From Paraescarpia echinospica (lineage: Eukaryota > Annelida > Polychaeta > Sabellida > Siboglinidae): DNA of 64,000 nucleotides. The translations under genes were made by a program, and so were the position numbers. The stretch covers positions 18,101,087 through 18,165,086 of the forward strand of contig CM034534.1 of NCBI GenBank assembly GCA_020002185.1, in the 5' to 3' direction. This document shows, piece by piece, positions 11,764 through 32,445 of this stretch. The notes below the pieces were generated by a model that saw nothing but the letters and a program-made list of their open reading frames with translations, was not told where the DNA came from and searched no databases. Position 1 is the first letter of the stretch, and each line of letters begins with the position of its first letter.

Positions 11764-12172
11764 CAGTATCCCATATTGCCCCAGGTTCCCCTAGGTTATC
11801 AATCTATAGCATCGGGCCACATCTGGCCCGTGACACAGCTACGCATTTGTTGTAACGTTATCATATCGGCAACATTACGCAAAGACTGTGTCTGCTGGAA
11901 AGCATCTATTTAGTCTAGGCCTAACTAGAATTCGCAAAGTATATGCTTAAAATTGATTACGTTTTAAAAAGGGTGTTGCTTAAAAATGCATTAAAGGGTA
12001 CAATTCAGCTTTGCCTTTGGCTTTCGATGGGGCCTCACCATCCAAACCTGCCTCAGTACCCCTTAATCCGCCCCTACCCATAAAATGTGTTGTAGCATTT
12101 ATTTTATTAGCTTAAATCGTGCATATACAGTAATCATAAGATTCATGGTTACAAATAAATAATATCACATAT
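11764..12172 (-). repeat. Right arm of ~400 bp inverted repeat (partner 4875-5272)
   Basis: Reverse complement of 4875-5272. Its inner edge carries the pogo-type end motif ending CCCCAGGTTCCCCTA at 11793. The arms enclose about 6.5 kb. Confidence 0.8.
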
Positions 12173-12920
12173 TTCTAACACAAATTATAAGCAGAGGACT
12201 CCATCCCACACACGCCAGGGGTGTGATGGATGAGAACACGCCCCCCTCCCCTCCCCTTTGTTCACTTATTTTATTTTTTAGACCAAAAAACTTATTTTAA
12301 CCAGCTGTCTTTGTAAAGCACATAACAGCCAGGCCAAGGTTGTTACCGGTACTTTTAACGTTGTCCAGTAGCTAGGCCCCTAGCTAGTAAAACAGTTTGT
12401 ATATCCTATGGCCACTAGGTGGCGCAACAGTTTATAAGTTCTGGTGCGTCACCTAGTGAGTATTATTGCATCGAGACGACGGACTCCCCGGCTGCCGTGA
12501 GTTGAGAAGTTGACAGTGACAGGTAAATTTTAAGGGATTCGATGGTATAGCAACTGCGTATGAAATCAGCATAATTGTCTTTCTTTCAGAAACAACTGCA
12601 GTCGTAGTTTTGTTTGTGTAAACTTTGCTTGGATGCGAGGGTTGGGCTGGTAGTTGACACTCAGAGTCAGAACTCGGTAACTGACACTGTCAGCACTCTG
12701 CAGTGACAGTGCTCACCCGCTGCATCAGCAGAACTCGTCAATACCTCGGACTGCGGTAGATTACCGCCACCGTATTATACTTGTAGTTTTTAGTACAGCC
12801 TTCAGCGGCACCTGTTAAATTTTGCAAACAGCTCACCCTTCCATTTCGAAATTCAAAACGGCCTAGTCGACATCCATGCCAGCCTTTACACAAAGCCAGC
12901 CCGTACCCACTGCGCCACAG
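12173..12920. other. No gene seen
   Basis: Unassigned sequence with C-rich and AT-rich patches. The 81-codon - frame at 12738-12983 overlaps the start of a LINE tail on the other strand and is not convincing. Confidence 0.4.
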
Positions 12921-12924
12921 AACT

Positions 12925-13280
12925 CTTAGCTGAGGGGCGCAGAGGACATCCGTTCCAATTAATGGTTCAACGTTCCCGAACACAGGCTTTCCAACATTCC
13001 TTTTTTATAGCCACAATAGTACCCTGGAATAACCTAACCGCCCAATCAGTTAAATCTCCCTCCCTAGATGCTTTCAAGCAGTGCCTTGCCAACACTGGCA
13101 CAAACAAAGTCTAACTAAGAGTGACCTCTGTTGTTTTAACTTGCACTCGCACATGATTTTATAAACAGTTACAACCAGCACTGCACATATGCACACCTGG
13201 CGCACGCAACAAACACCACACCATCCACGAAGTCGTCAGTAATGACGGTAGTGGATTACCGGAAGAAGAAGAAGAAGATT
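12925..13280 (+). pseudogene. 3' tail of a LINE ORF2 and its untranslated end
   Basis: From about 12925 the + strand reads RRGHPFQLMVQRSRTQAF, then HSFFIATIVPWNNL and SPSLDAFKQCLA with a stop near 13113. This is the conserved C-terminal tail of Jockey/CR1/L2-type ORF2 proteins. The fragment ends near a GAAGAAGAAGAAG run at 13261-13277, a plausible 3' microsatellite end. Only the last ~60 codons survive. Confidence 0.7.
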
Positions 13281-13616
13281 ACATTGATACTCTACCGTAT
13301 TATAGTTGCTCACACTTTGACTTTGAAACGTGTTGTACAACTATTGACTACCGTATACAACCTGTTAGAAGGGGATGCAACCATTAAAAGGACACCCTTC
13401 CAAATAGTGTTTAACATTAAAGGAAATAAAAATAAGGCTTTAGCTAAAATCCTTTTTCCACGTGTACACACAGTTTAACCTTGTATGTAACATTTGACAA
13501 CACTAAAAAATACAGAAAAATACATTTGTAGCATAAATTCGATTTTAAACCCGTCTGTGTAGCGATTCCCGCGGAAAATAAAATTTAATGAGCTAGGCGA
13601 TCACGTGGTATCGGGA

Positions 13617-14275
13617 CGTCACTTATGACCCACACTCGCATGAGGCCGACCCTTTCCATGCATTCAGAGCATGTTTACAAGTATAGCTTTTGGGTCGAAA
13701 CGAGCGTCAGAATGAGTTATTGTGCAATATTCCGATGAAATACAAACACTAGTCATCATAGAGGAACAAGCAGTTATCTTACCGTTCCACATGAATCGAA
13801 TTTTATTCAAAACAATGAATGCGAATGTGCCTACAAGTCGACTAGGTTTCGCCGAGCTTGGGCTCGTTTTCAGAATAATTATATCGAATGCAACCAACGA
13901 GAGATAATCTACACCAATAAACATACATAGCAAACATATATCGTATCCAGCTACAGAAAGTAACGTGTATAATCTCATAATATCACTAGAATATCGATGT
14001 ATGAAGGAGGAGTTGTTCAATTCATCATAACAACTTAAATCAGTCAGTGAAGTTCTATCGGTCCTGTTAACTCGGTTGGTAAAGGCGTTGGTTCCTTAGC
14101 GTTTATTTTGCAATCGGGCGACGCCGGTTCAAACCCCACACCAAACCATTGACTTTTTTTACCCTTTTTTTGGTTTATGTTTTCACGAAGTAATATAAAC
14201 CAAATCATTTTTATACTGTTTATTAATGTTTTGGTAGTAATTATTTATTCGCCACAAAAATGAAAATATGGGAAT
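13617..14275 (+). repeat. Left arm of a ~660 bp inverted repeat (partner 14447-15111)
   Basis: Nearly identical by eye to the reverse complement of 14447-15111; the AT-rich spacer is about 170 bp. Each arm carries a tRNA-like segment near its inner end (here about 14069-14150) and the same open frame (here - strand 14020-13664, 118 codons, hydrophobic). With both arms so similar, frame retention says little about selection. Confidence 0.85.
14069..14150 (+). repeat. tRNA-like SINE head inside inverted-repeat arm
   Basis: A-box-like TTAACTCGGTTGGTAAAGGCG and B-box-like GGTTCAAACCCCA are spaced as in a tRNA-derived pol III promoter. The ends do not pair as an acceptor stem, so a tRNA-derived SINE head is more likely than a functional tRNA gene. 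Confidence 0.5.
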
Positions 14276-14446
14276 TATATAATGATTTTTCTCAATTTTA
14301 TTCATCCAAACAAATATAATGTAATGGATATATAATTTATTAATTGTATATATATATTGTACGGTAATATATTGTAATTATATATGTGAAAACAAATGGT
14401 GATCTGTCTGGATAAATAAAATTTAGAAACATCGCGTTATATATAA

Positions 14447-15111
14447 TTACCATATTTTCATTTTTGTGGCGAATAAATAATTACTACCAAAATATTTATA
14501 AACAGTGCATCGTAGTATAAAAATGATTTGGTTTATATTACTTCGCGAAAACATAAACCAAAAAAAGTTTTTAAAAAAATCAACGGTTTGGTGTGGGGTT
14601 TGAACCGGCGTCACCCGATTGCAAGATAGGTGTTTAGGAACCAACGCCTTTACTACCCGAGCTAGCAGAGCCGACAAAAATTCACTCACTGATTTAAGTT
14701 GTTATGATACAACTCCCCCTTCATACATCGATATTCTAGTGATATTATGAGATTATACACGTTACTTTCTGTAGCTGGATACGATATATGTTTGCTATGT
14801 ATGTTTATTGGTGTAGATTATCTCTCGTTGGTTGCATTCGATATAATTATTCTGAAAACGAGCCCAAACTCGGCGAAACCTAGTCGACTTGTAGGCACAT
14901 TCGCATTCATTGTTTTGAATAAAATTCGATTCATGTGGAACGGTAAGATAACTGCATGTTCCTCTATGATGACTAGTGTTTGTATTTCATCGGAATATTG
15001 CACAATAACTCATTCTGGCGCTCGTTTCGACCCAAAAGCTATACTTGTAAACATGCTCTGAATGCATGGAAAGGGTCGGCCTCATGCGAGTGTGGGTCAT
15101 AAGTGATGTCA
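14447..15111 (-). repeat. Right arm of the ~660 bp inverted repeat (partner 13617-14275)
   Basis: Mirror of the left arm. The tRNA-like segment lies at about 14590-14675 on the - strand and is the better-preserved one, with an A-box-like TAGCTCGGGTAGTAAAGGCG and B-box-like GGTTCAAACCCC. The matching open frame is 14747-15061 on +, 104 codons. Confidence 0.85.
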
Positions 15112-15375
15112 CATCTCGGCATCCCGAAAAGCGCGCCAAAACTATGCATATTCGAAAATGTCCGGATGTACAGCATTAAATGTGGAATTTCTAATTCATT
15201 GATTTTTTTTATTTTTTTTGGCTTGGTGGACATGGAAATAGATAGCAGGATGTAATATAACATGAATTCAAGCCATAGATGTTTTTATTCCCTTTAATTC
15301 AGCCCAACACTTGGCCCGGAGGTAGGGAGATGAACTGGCACCCAGGCACTGGATCAGGGTGGTGCCGAATTGACA

Positions 15376-15408
15376 GTCAACTTACCCACCAAGTATATAA
15401 CATTGTAT

Positions 15409-15443
<35 letters not shown>

Positions 15444-16359
15444 GATTCTCCTCATCAGTTGTGGCATTCACAGTTTGAACTTGGCTGGTGTTCACTCTGC
15501 CAGTCAGGAACCACTTCTGACATTCTTGGCACGACTGAAATGGTAGGCCCCCACTTTTTTGTAAGTTTAACTCTGCAGTTGGAGAAATTAAGGCAGACTG
15601 GGCATACCATAATCAAACTGGAGTTAGAAATCCAGTAGAAGTGCCAGAGTGGAGGCTGTCATAAGTATTAACGTTGCATTCTGAGTTAATTACCATTTTT
15701 AATGCATCTTAGACTTAGGAAAGTGAATGTATACTTGCTATCATGTGTGTAACTGTGTGATTTTATACGTTATTTTTTATAAATTATGCATTTGCTAATA
15801 ACGAAGATGGGATTTCTCAAGGTGTTGATCTATTTTTACCTTCTGGTCGAACTCTCCTGCCAACGAGATTATAAATAATGTCTTGTACATGTTGCAAACA
15901 GGCCTGATGTAATAGTAATATGTAATAGTAATAGTAACGATTACAAATAGTGAAGTAATAGTAATAGGTTGAGCAAAAAATAAATGTAATAGTAATAGTA
16001 ATCAATGTAATAGTAATTGACATATTACTTTTATATTACAAATGAACATTTCAACTGAATTTCGAGATCACCCCATTTACCCATACTTGTACTTCAAAGG
16101 AATCTACACTTTGGAGTAATACTGGCTTCTTTTGTGTTAGACCTGCTCCTACAGCCTAACAAAGACAATGAAGACTGCCAGTCTGCCAATGAAGCCATGT
16201 ACAGTTTACACAGCATAACTGACTGGACTGTTTGTAAAATCTGGTCAGTGGCAGGAGCTGGGGTCATTCAGATGAAGTCTTCTCTCAGGCTGGCTGAACC
16301 GTCTGTAAATGTATCTTTGTACCAACAGGTTTGCTATCTGTCACTCCCAGTTAGTCTCC

Positions 16360-16396
<37 letters not shown>

Positions 16397-16860
16397 CACA
16401 TGCATATATATATATATATGTTTTATCCTTAAACAGTATGTATATATTTATGCATACTACCATAAAATGTTGCAATTGAAAATGTAATAGTAATAGTAAT
16501 TGCTTCAGATGTAATAGTAATAGGAAGAATTCAGCATGTAATAGTAATAGGAAGGAAACAAAGTAATAGTAATAGATTACATTGCAATGTAATTGATCCC
16601 AGGCCTGGTTGCGAATAGTAAACATGCAGACAGGGTAAACAAATGAGGTATGTGGATGATAAAGTCTGGTTTTGATTAAATAGAAACACTGACATGTAGC
16701 TAAGTGCACACATAGTTAGTTTGCAAATACATAGGCTTGCTTTTTATGTCAATCACGTTGTTAAAATAAAGTTATTTGCCTAACGACAGCTGAATCATGT
16801 GTAGCCACTGGTGTTAGCTACTGGCACTGCCGTGCCGGGAATGGAATAGATGCAGTCAGG
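15376..16860 (+). repeat. Source of an internally deleted tandem copy (16887-17160)
   Basis: The blocks 15376-15492 and 16672-16858 recur joined together at 16887-17160. The region also holds (AT)n at 15412-15440 and 16360-16420 and clusters of the word GTAATAGTAATAG at 15905-16020 and 16480-16575. No gene is recognised; frames here are driven by the repeats. Confidence 0.75.
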
Positions 16861-16886
16861 GGAGCACACTAACAGACATGTGGTCA

Positions 16887-17160
16887 ACTTACCCACCAAG
16901 TATATAACATTGTATCACATTATATATATTCGATTCTCCTCATCAGTTGTGACATTCACAGTTTAAACTTGGCTGGTGTTGATTAAATAGAAACACTGAC
17001 ATGTAGCTAAGTGCACACATAGTATTATATATTATATATATTGTCCTGCTTGTTATGTCAATCACGTTGTTAAAATAAAATGATTTGCCTAACGACAACC
17101 GAATCGTGTGTAGCCACTGGCGTTAGCTACTGGCACTGCCGTGCCGGGAATGCAGTCAGG
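16887..17160 (+). repeat. Tandem copy lacking the middle ~1.2 kb of its source
   Basis: 16887-16976 matches 15376-15492 (with the AT tract shortened) and 16977-17160 matches 16672-16858. The join falls at a short shared word (TGGTGTT/TGGTTTT before GATTAAATAG), which suggests duplication followed by a microhomology deletion. Confidence 0.75.
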
Positions 17161-17384
17161 GTAGCACACAAACCAAACCATTTGAGATGATGTCTTACAG
17201 TTACGACGACACGTGCTAATTGCTTAATTATACTTTCCATACACATGCATTGAACATATTTTGAACTGGTTCCAGTAGTTAGTATTAGTGGTGCTTCAAA
17301 TTCATCGTTCGTCTTGTTATTGCCTGGGTTTTCATGTCCTAAATTCGTGCATCATCCTGTTCAGACAGTTCAATGCCCCGATCA

Positions 17385-17812
17385 TCAGACCATATTGGTC
17401 ATTCCCAGATGAACTTGCTATGGAATCAGGTGTGCTGTTCAAAGGGTGCCATATGCTGATTCCATAATCGATGCAGAAGGAGATCTTGCAACAACTCCAC
17501 CAGGGACACCAAGGAATCAGTAAAACACTCAGACTTCCCCGTGAAACTGTGTACTTATCAACTGGGACATTGAAACCTTATGCAAGTCTTGCCACACGTG
17601 TCAAGAGAAGCAGATGGCAAACACAAAGGAATACCTCGAACCACACACTCTCCCAACGCGACCCTGGCAGTACATCACATCCGATCTTTTCAGAATCGAG
17701 GGCAAGCAGTACTTGCTGACTGTAGACAGATACACAAATATCCATTGGTTGATTACATGCCAAACCCAGGCAGCAGCCCACACTGTAATAAAAAATTTAC
17801 ACTTTCGTGTTG
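17385..17812 (+). pseudogene. Solitary Ty3/gypsy integrase fragment
   Basis: Reads DELAMESGVLFKGCHMLIP, a stop near 17468, then MQKEILQQLHQGHQGISKT (integrase HHCC zinc region) and, after frame changes, ANTKEYLEPHTLPTRPWQYI, DLFRIEGKQYLLTVDRYTN and a LITCQTQAAAHTVIKNL-like strand. It stops before the second catalytic aspartate. No LTR is visible nearby, so this is an isolated scrap of an element different from the two others here. Confidence 0.75.
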
Positions 17813-19032
17813 TGTGAGTCATACTTGTAACCAGGGTTACTGTGCTGGTAGTCAAATGACCTAGTGTTGTAACAATAGAACACAGCAGTACGTGCATTGA
17901 TGACATAACATCTGAGAAACAGTACAGTAAGTGAACAAACTACAAATGAATAAGGTATATAAATGTATAATTTGGATGCTGGCATCTGTAGCATAATAAT
18001 ATAGCATTTTAGAAACACAAATGTGTGTTTAGTAATCTAAAAATCTAATGTGTGTGTTTATTTCTATGTTTAGTAGGTAGGTTCAATTGTTCCATCGACA
18101 TTCCGTCTCATAAAAGTGTAACTTAATCTATATATTATGCCTTCATATTGTCAGACATATTGTAATACACCCTGTATTACATGAATATTTAACTATGTGT
18201 TAAGTATGGGTCTGATTCAAAGCACACACCAAATGCTAGAGAGTTTTAACATCGGTTCCACCTCATTCCGCAGTTTAGAGACGCCCAAAAAATGCAAAAT
18301 GTCAACAAAACGACACAGCTTTCGCTATTGTTGATGTTTCTTACATAATCCATTACAGACACTTTCCAGCAATAATCTTGACATTTACCTTAACCACAAA
18401 ATTCAGTCGGTCATGATACTTTTTAGACAATTTATAAAGCGCAAAAGAAAGTGTCCGCAGAAGGCCTCAAACGTACTTTTAGAATTTAGTATTGCGCATG
18501 TCTGACACGTCACCCGCTTGGTTTCCCTTGTCGATTTTATGTCCAACCAATCATCGAATTAACAAAAATTTATTTGCGAAATAATTTTTCGTCTTTTGCA
18601 CCATTTAATCTTAAAATTACTTTACACTTTTCATTATCATGATTATGTCATCAGGTATGTTTTACATAGATCCAAGCCCTATCAAAACACAAGTGATATT
18701 TTGTTCCCAGGTGTATACATTAGTCTTTCACTGAGAGTATAAGTTATTTTAATTGTAGATTATGCCTTTACATTGCATTGGTAATTAAGTCTATCGCTGA
18801 TTTAAAGTTTCGCTTTTTATGTGTAATCATTGTGTGTGATAAGGTAGGTTTTATTACTACCCGGGTAGCATATTTTTAATGTAATCGTTTACTGCTTGTG
18901 AGTGTATTGGTACGAATATATGCTTATAGGACACACATTCCAGTGTTTTATTGAATTGACTGAAATAACAATACATGGCAATAAATATATATTTTCTTTA
19001 TCTCCACTGACTTCAGGTAATAACTACCCATC
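17813..19032. other. Upstream region of the FAXC-like gene; no promoter motif called
   Basis: AT-rich sequence without coding signal. A TTCAG acceptor-like word at 19012-19016 precedes the start codon by about 17 bases, so an upstream 5' UTR exon is possible, but I cannot place it. Confidence 0.35.
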
Positions 19033-29623
<10,591 letters not shown>

Positions 29624-29910
29624 AGGGTGCGCCACTTGTACTGCCGGCATCTGTAATCAGACATGCCATTTATTTTGTTTGAAATCCTTATTTTTACTTT
29701 AAATTATGTCTGCATTTAATCTCGATCATGTGTCGCCATTTATCAAGTGATATAATATATTAGCATCAAATGAATTCAGCCAGGTTTGTTCAGAAATGCC
29801 GATTAAGTTTTGCTGTCTATCAGACTACTTAATATACGTACTATTTCAAATGAAATCCACTATATTTTACCTGATGTCTGTAACAATCAATCCAACGTTT
29901 GTGTTAACTG

Positions 29911-29916
29911 AATAAA
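29911..29916 (+). terminator. Candidate polyadenylation signal of the FAXC-like gene
   Basis: AATAAA lies about 290 nt after the stop codon, in AT-rich sequence. It is the first canonical hexamer I noticed downstream; cleavage is unproven. Confidence 0.4.
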
Positions 29917-31224
29917 CTATGGGTAATCAATACAACGACATATCTGTATAGTATTACATGTTGTGAAGATGGAACCAGCCGTTATTTCAAGTTTAGCCAG
30001 ATCTGGTATAATGTGTGTGCATACATACATGCGTGCATGCATGCGTACGTGCTTGCATGTGTATGTGTGCCGTCGGTGTTAATCTGCATATATGTGGGGG
30101 GTTTTGTGCAGATGCAAGTTAATTTTTTTCACATAACAGTTACTTAAGATTATCATGCAAATATAAACATGTCTTACTTACATGGTTAATTCTACATTGA
30201 TAGAGATAACAAATATACGTGTTATACAGAGTATAGAAAACAACATATTTTTATACAAATATAAAGTATTACTTGCCAGAAAAATGCATTATTAATGATA
30301 TCTTGTCAATGTAATTGTTTTCTGTTACTTAGAAATTGATAATTGTTGTTTGTTAACATCTGTATTTGATCTTGATATTATTGATTTTACATTTACAACC
30401 ATGAGGACTGATTAAATTCAAATAATAACTTTAACCACCAAATGTATTGATATTATAAAGGTATTCGTGTGAAATATATTGATACAGAACTTTATATATG
30501 GATTTAAATCTTAGCAATAGCAGGTTTATGTCATTTAGGGAATAATAAATGGTGATTGGATGTTATTAGCTGCAGAATAACAGGCTGGCTGTGAGGAATG
30601 GGTGAACTTCGAGGCTATATTTGGCGGAGATAGATCGTTGAAATTGGTGGTGTATCAAAGTTCATAAACAAGTGGAATTACTGATTGATAATTATTATTC
30701 TTGCCTTAATATCATTCATAAAGTAGCAGTAAACATATATTGAGTAGCAGTTGTGCTTAAAGTTAGTTAGATAAAGTATTTTAGGACACTTTAGTCTAGT
30801 GATTGATAATAGGGTACGTTAGCTTACGGCTACGATAAGTTTGTAAACAAGATTTAACAAACCTCGTTATGTGGTAGAATATATAGGTGATAAAGTAACA
30901 ACCATAAACTACCTACATAAGATAATATCTGTGTAAGTCAGTACCTGCTAGACATTTTGATAAGGTAGCTTTGTTGTTAAAATTAAGCATTTGCGATAAT
31001 CGGGCGAACTAAGTTTATGTAGCTAGTGTCTCTCTTATTCGCTAGGGCGCTGTATAACCTAAATAAATAAGGCAGTCTAGCGTACGCAATCTTACGTAAA
31101 GTGTAACATTTGTGCACAGAAAACAGTCTTCTTAAAGACTACATAGACAGTGAATAGTGTAAACACAGTTGACAAAACTATTTTAAATAGCTAATTAGAT
31201 TATTATTATTAAATAAATTCTGAT

Positions 31225-32445
31225 ATGGCGCCTTGCAAGCGGCAAGTCAAGGCAAAGAGACACTTGGTGTGCGACGACTGCCACAGTTGGGTAGATTTTG
31301 CCTTATCCGGCTGTACGAAGTCATGGACAGAAACCAAGGAAGAGGGATTCACCTTTCAGTGCGTGGGGTGTTGGAAGGTGAAATGTCTGGAGAAAGAGGT
31401 AGCTAGGTTGGTAGATATTGTGAAGGGGATGGAGATGAGAATCAGCAAGGAGACAGATGGAATGGAGAGAGACGACAGGGATAAAGTTGGGAATACTGTG
31501 AAACTGAAGGAGCAGAGTAGTGGCAACAAGACCGAGGAAAGGAGACTGAGAGGAGGGAAGGTGATCGGAGGGGAAGAAAGTGGAGGATCGACGGCAGGAA
31601 ATGTGACAGGTGTGAAGGTGGCAGGAGAGAAAATGACCGTAGAGAAAGAGGTAGGAGGGAAAAAGAGACGGGAGAGGAGAGAAGGAAATGCAATGGGAGG
31701 AAAGATGACGGGAAGAAAGGAAGTGAGAGTACATGTGACAGAAGAGAAGTCGGGAGGGACGATGACAGGAAGAAAGGTGACAAGAGAAACAGCGTCAGGA
31801 AAGAATGGAACGGACGAGATTGTGACGGGAGAGCAGAAGACAGGGGAACAAGATTACAACCAGACAGATGCAAACCGTAGAAAGAGCTACACTGAGGCAG
31901 TGATTGAGGGGGCAATGAGGAAAGTGAGGGTGTTTATGGGCGATTCGATTATGAGAAAGACAGATAAGACTCTAAGCGAGGGGGAGGACGTCGTTGTTTG
32001 TCTACCGGGGGCTAGGATAGAACATGTAACTGAAAGGGTAGAGAAGGTACTGGGGCATGGCAAGGGAGGGTCTATACTAGTACATGTAGGGACAAATAAC
32101 GCAGAGAGGGAGGGAACAACTGGGATAGTTCAGAAGTACAGACAGTTAGTGAAGAAGTTAAAGAAGACAAGAGTAGAACAGATTATCCTCTCAGGAATTT
32201 TGCCAGTAATGGGAGGAAGGGGGCCGACATATAGAAACTGCAAGAGGATGGCGATCAACGCACTAGTTGAGCAGATGTGTAAAGAAGAGGGGGTGGGATT
32301 CGTAGATTTATGGGGATACTTTGTTGGGAGGGAAGATATGTACATGAGAGATGGCCTACATCTAAGTGGAAAGGGGGCAGCAGTTTTCTCAGAGAACTTG
32401 CTGCAATCTGTTGACAGTGGGACAGGCTGCATCTATTTAAACTAG
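31225..32445 (+). CDS. CR1 ORF1: PHD-like finger plus SGNH/GDSL esterase
   Basis: 406 residues. Residues about 13-52 have a zinc-finger pattern (CDDCHSW .. GCTKSW .. FQCVGCWKVKC) like the PHD-type N-termini of CR1 ORF1 proteins. A linker of about residues 75-215 is Lys/Glu/Gly/Thr-rich with imperfect repeats (GGKMTGRKEV-like) from purine-rich DNA. The C-terminal half is an SGNH esterase-like domain: MGDSIMR (nucleophile Ser), LVHVGTNN (Asn), and RDGLHLSGKG (Asp and His). CR1 ORF1 proteins bind element RNA and the esterase may aid membrane or RNP association; both come from family knowledge. The last codons TAT TTA AAC precede TAG and contain a -1 frameshift heptamer. Confidence 0.9.
   Translation: MAPCKRQVKAKRHLVCDDCHSWVDFALSGCTKSWTETKEEGFTFQCVGCWKVKCLEKEVARLVDIVKGMEMRISKETDGMERDDRDKVGNTVKLKEQSSGNKTEERRLRGGKVIGGEESGGSTAGNVTGVKVAGEKMTVEKEVGGKKRRERREGNAMGGKMTGRKEVRVHVTEEKSGGTMTGRKVTRETASGKNGTDEIVTGEQKTGEQDYNQTDANRRKSYTEAVIEGAMRKVRVFMGDSIMRKTDKTLSEGEDVVVCLPGARIEHVTERVEKVLGHGKGGSILVHVGTNNAEREGTTGIVQKYRQLVKKLKKTRVEQIILSGILPVMGGRGPTYRNCKRMAINALVEQMCKEEGVGFVDLWGYFVGREDMYMRDGLHLSGKGAAVFSENLLQSVDSGTGCIYLN
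32436..32442 (+). promoter_or_regulatory. Candidate -1 ribosomal frameshift site (T TTA AAC) at the ORF1 stop
   Basis: TTTAAAC is read as T TTA AAC in ORF1 and is immediately followed by the ORF1 stop TAG (32443-32445). A -1 slip enters the ORF2 frame (..TTT AAA CTA GAT..), which is open from 32415. A weak stem (GCCT..AGGC, 32471-32486) lies downstream; no strong pseudoknot is obvious by eye. The same T TTA AAC TAG closes the divergent CR1 ORF1 at 39061-40051. Confidence 0.6.

Noticed and set aside
14590..14675. Functional tRNA gene
   Set aside because: A- and B-box-like words are present but the ends do not form an acceptor stem; a SINE head fits better.
31321..31915. Long - strand Ser/Leu/Pro-rich frames
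   Set aside because: Antisense shadows of the purine-rich ORF1 linker.
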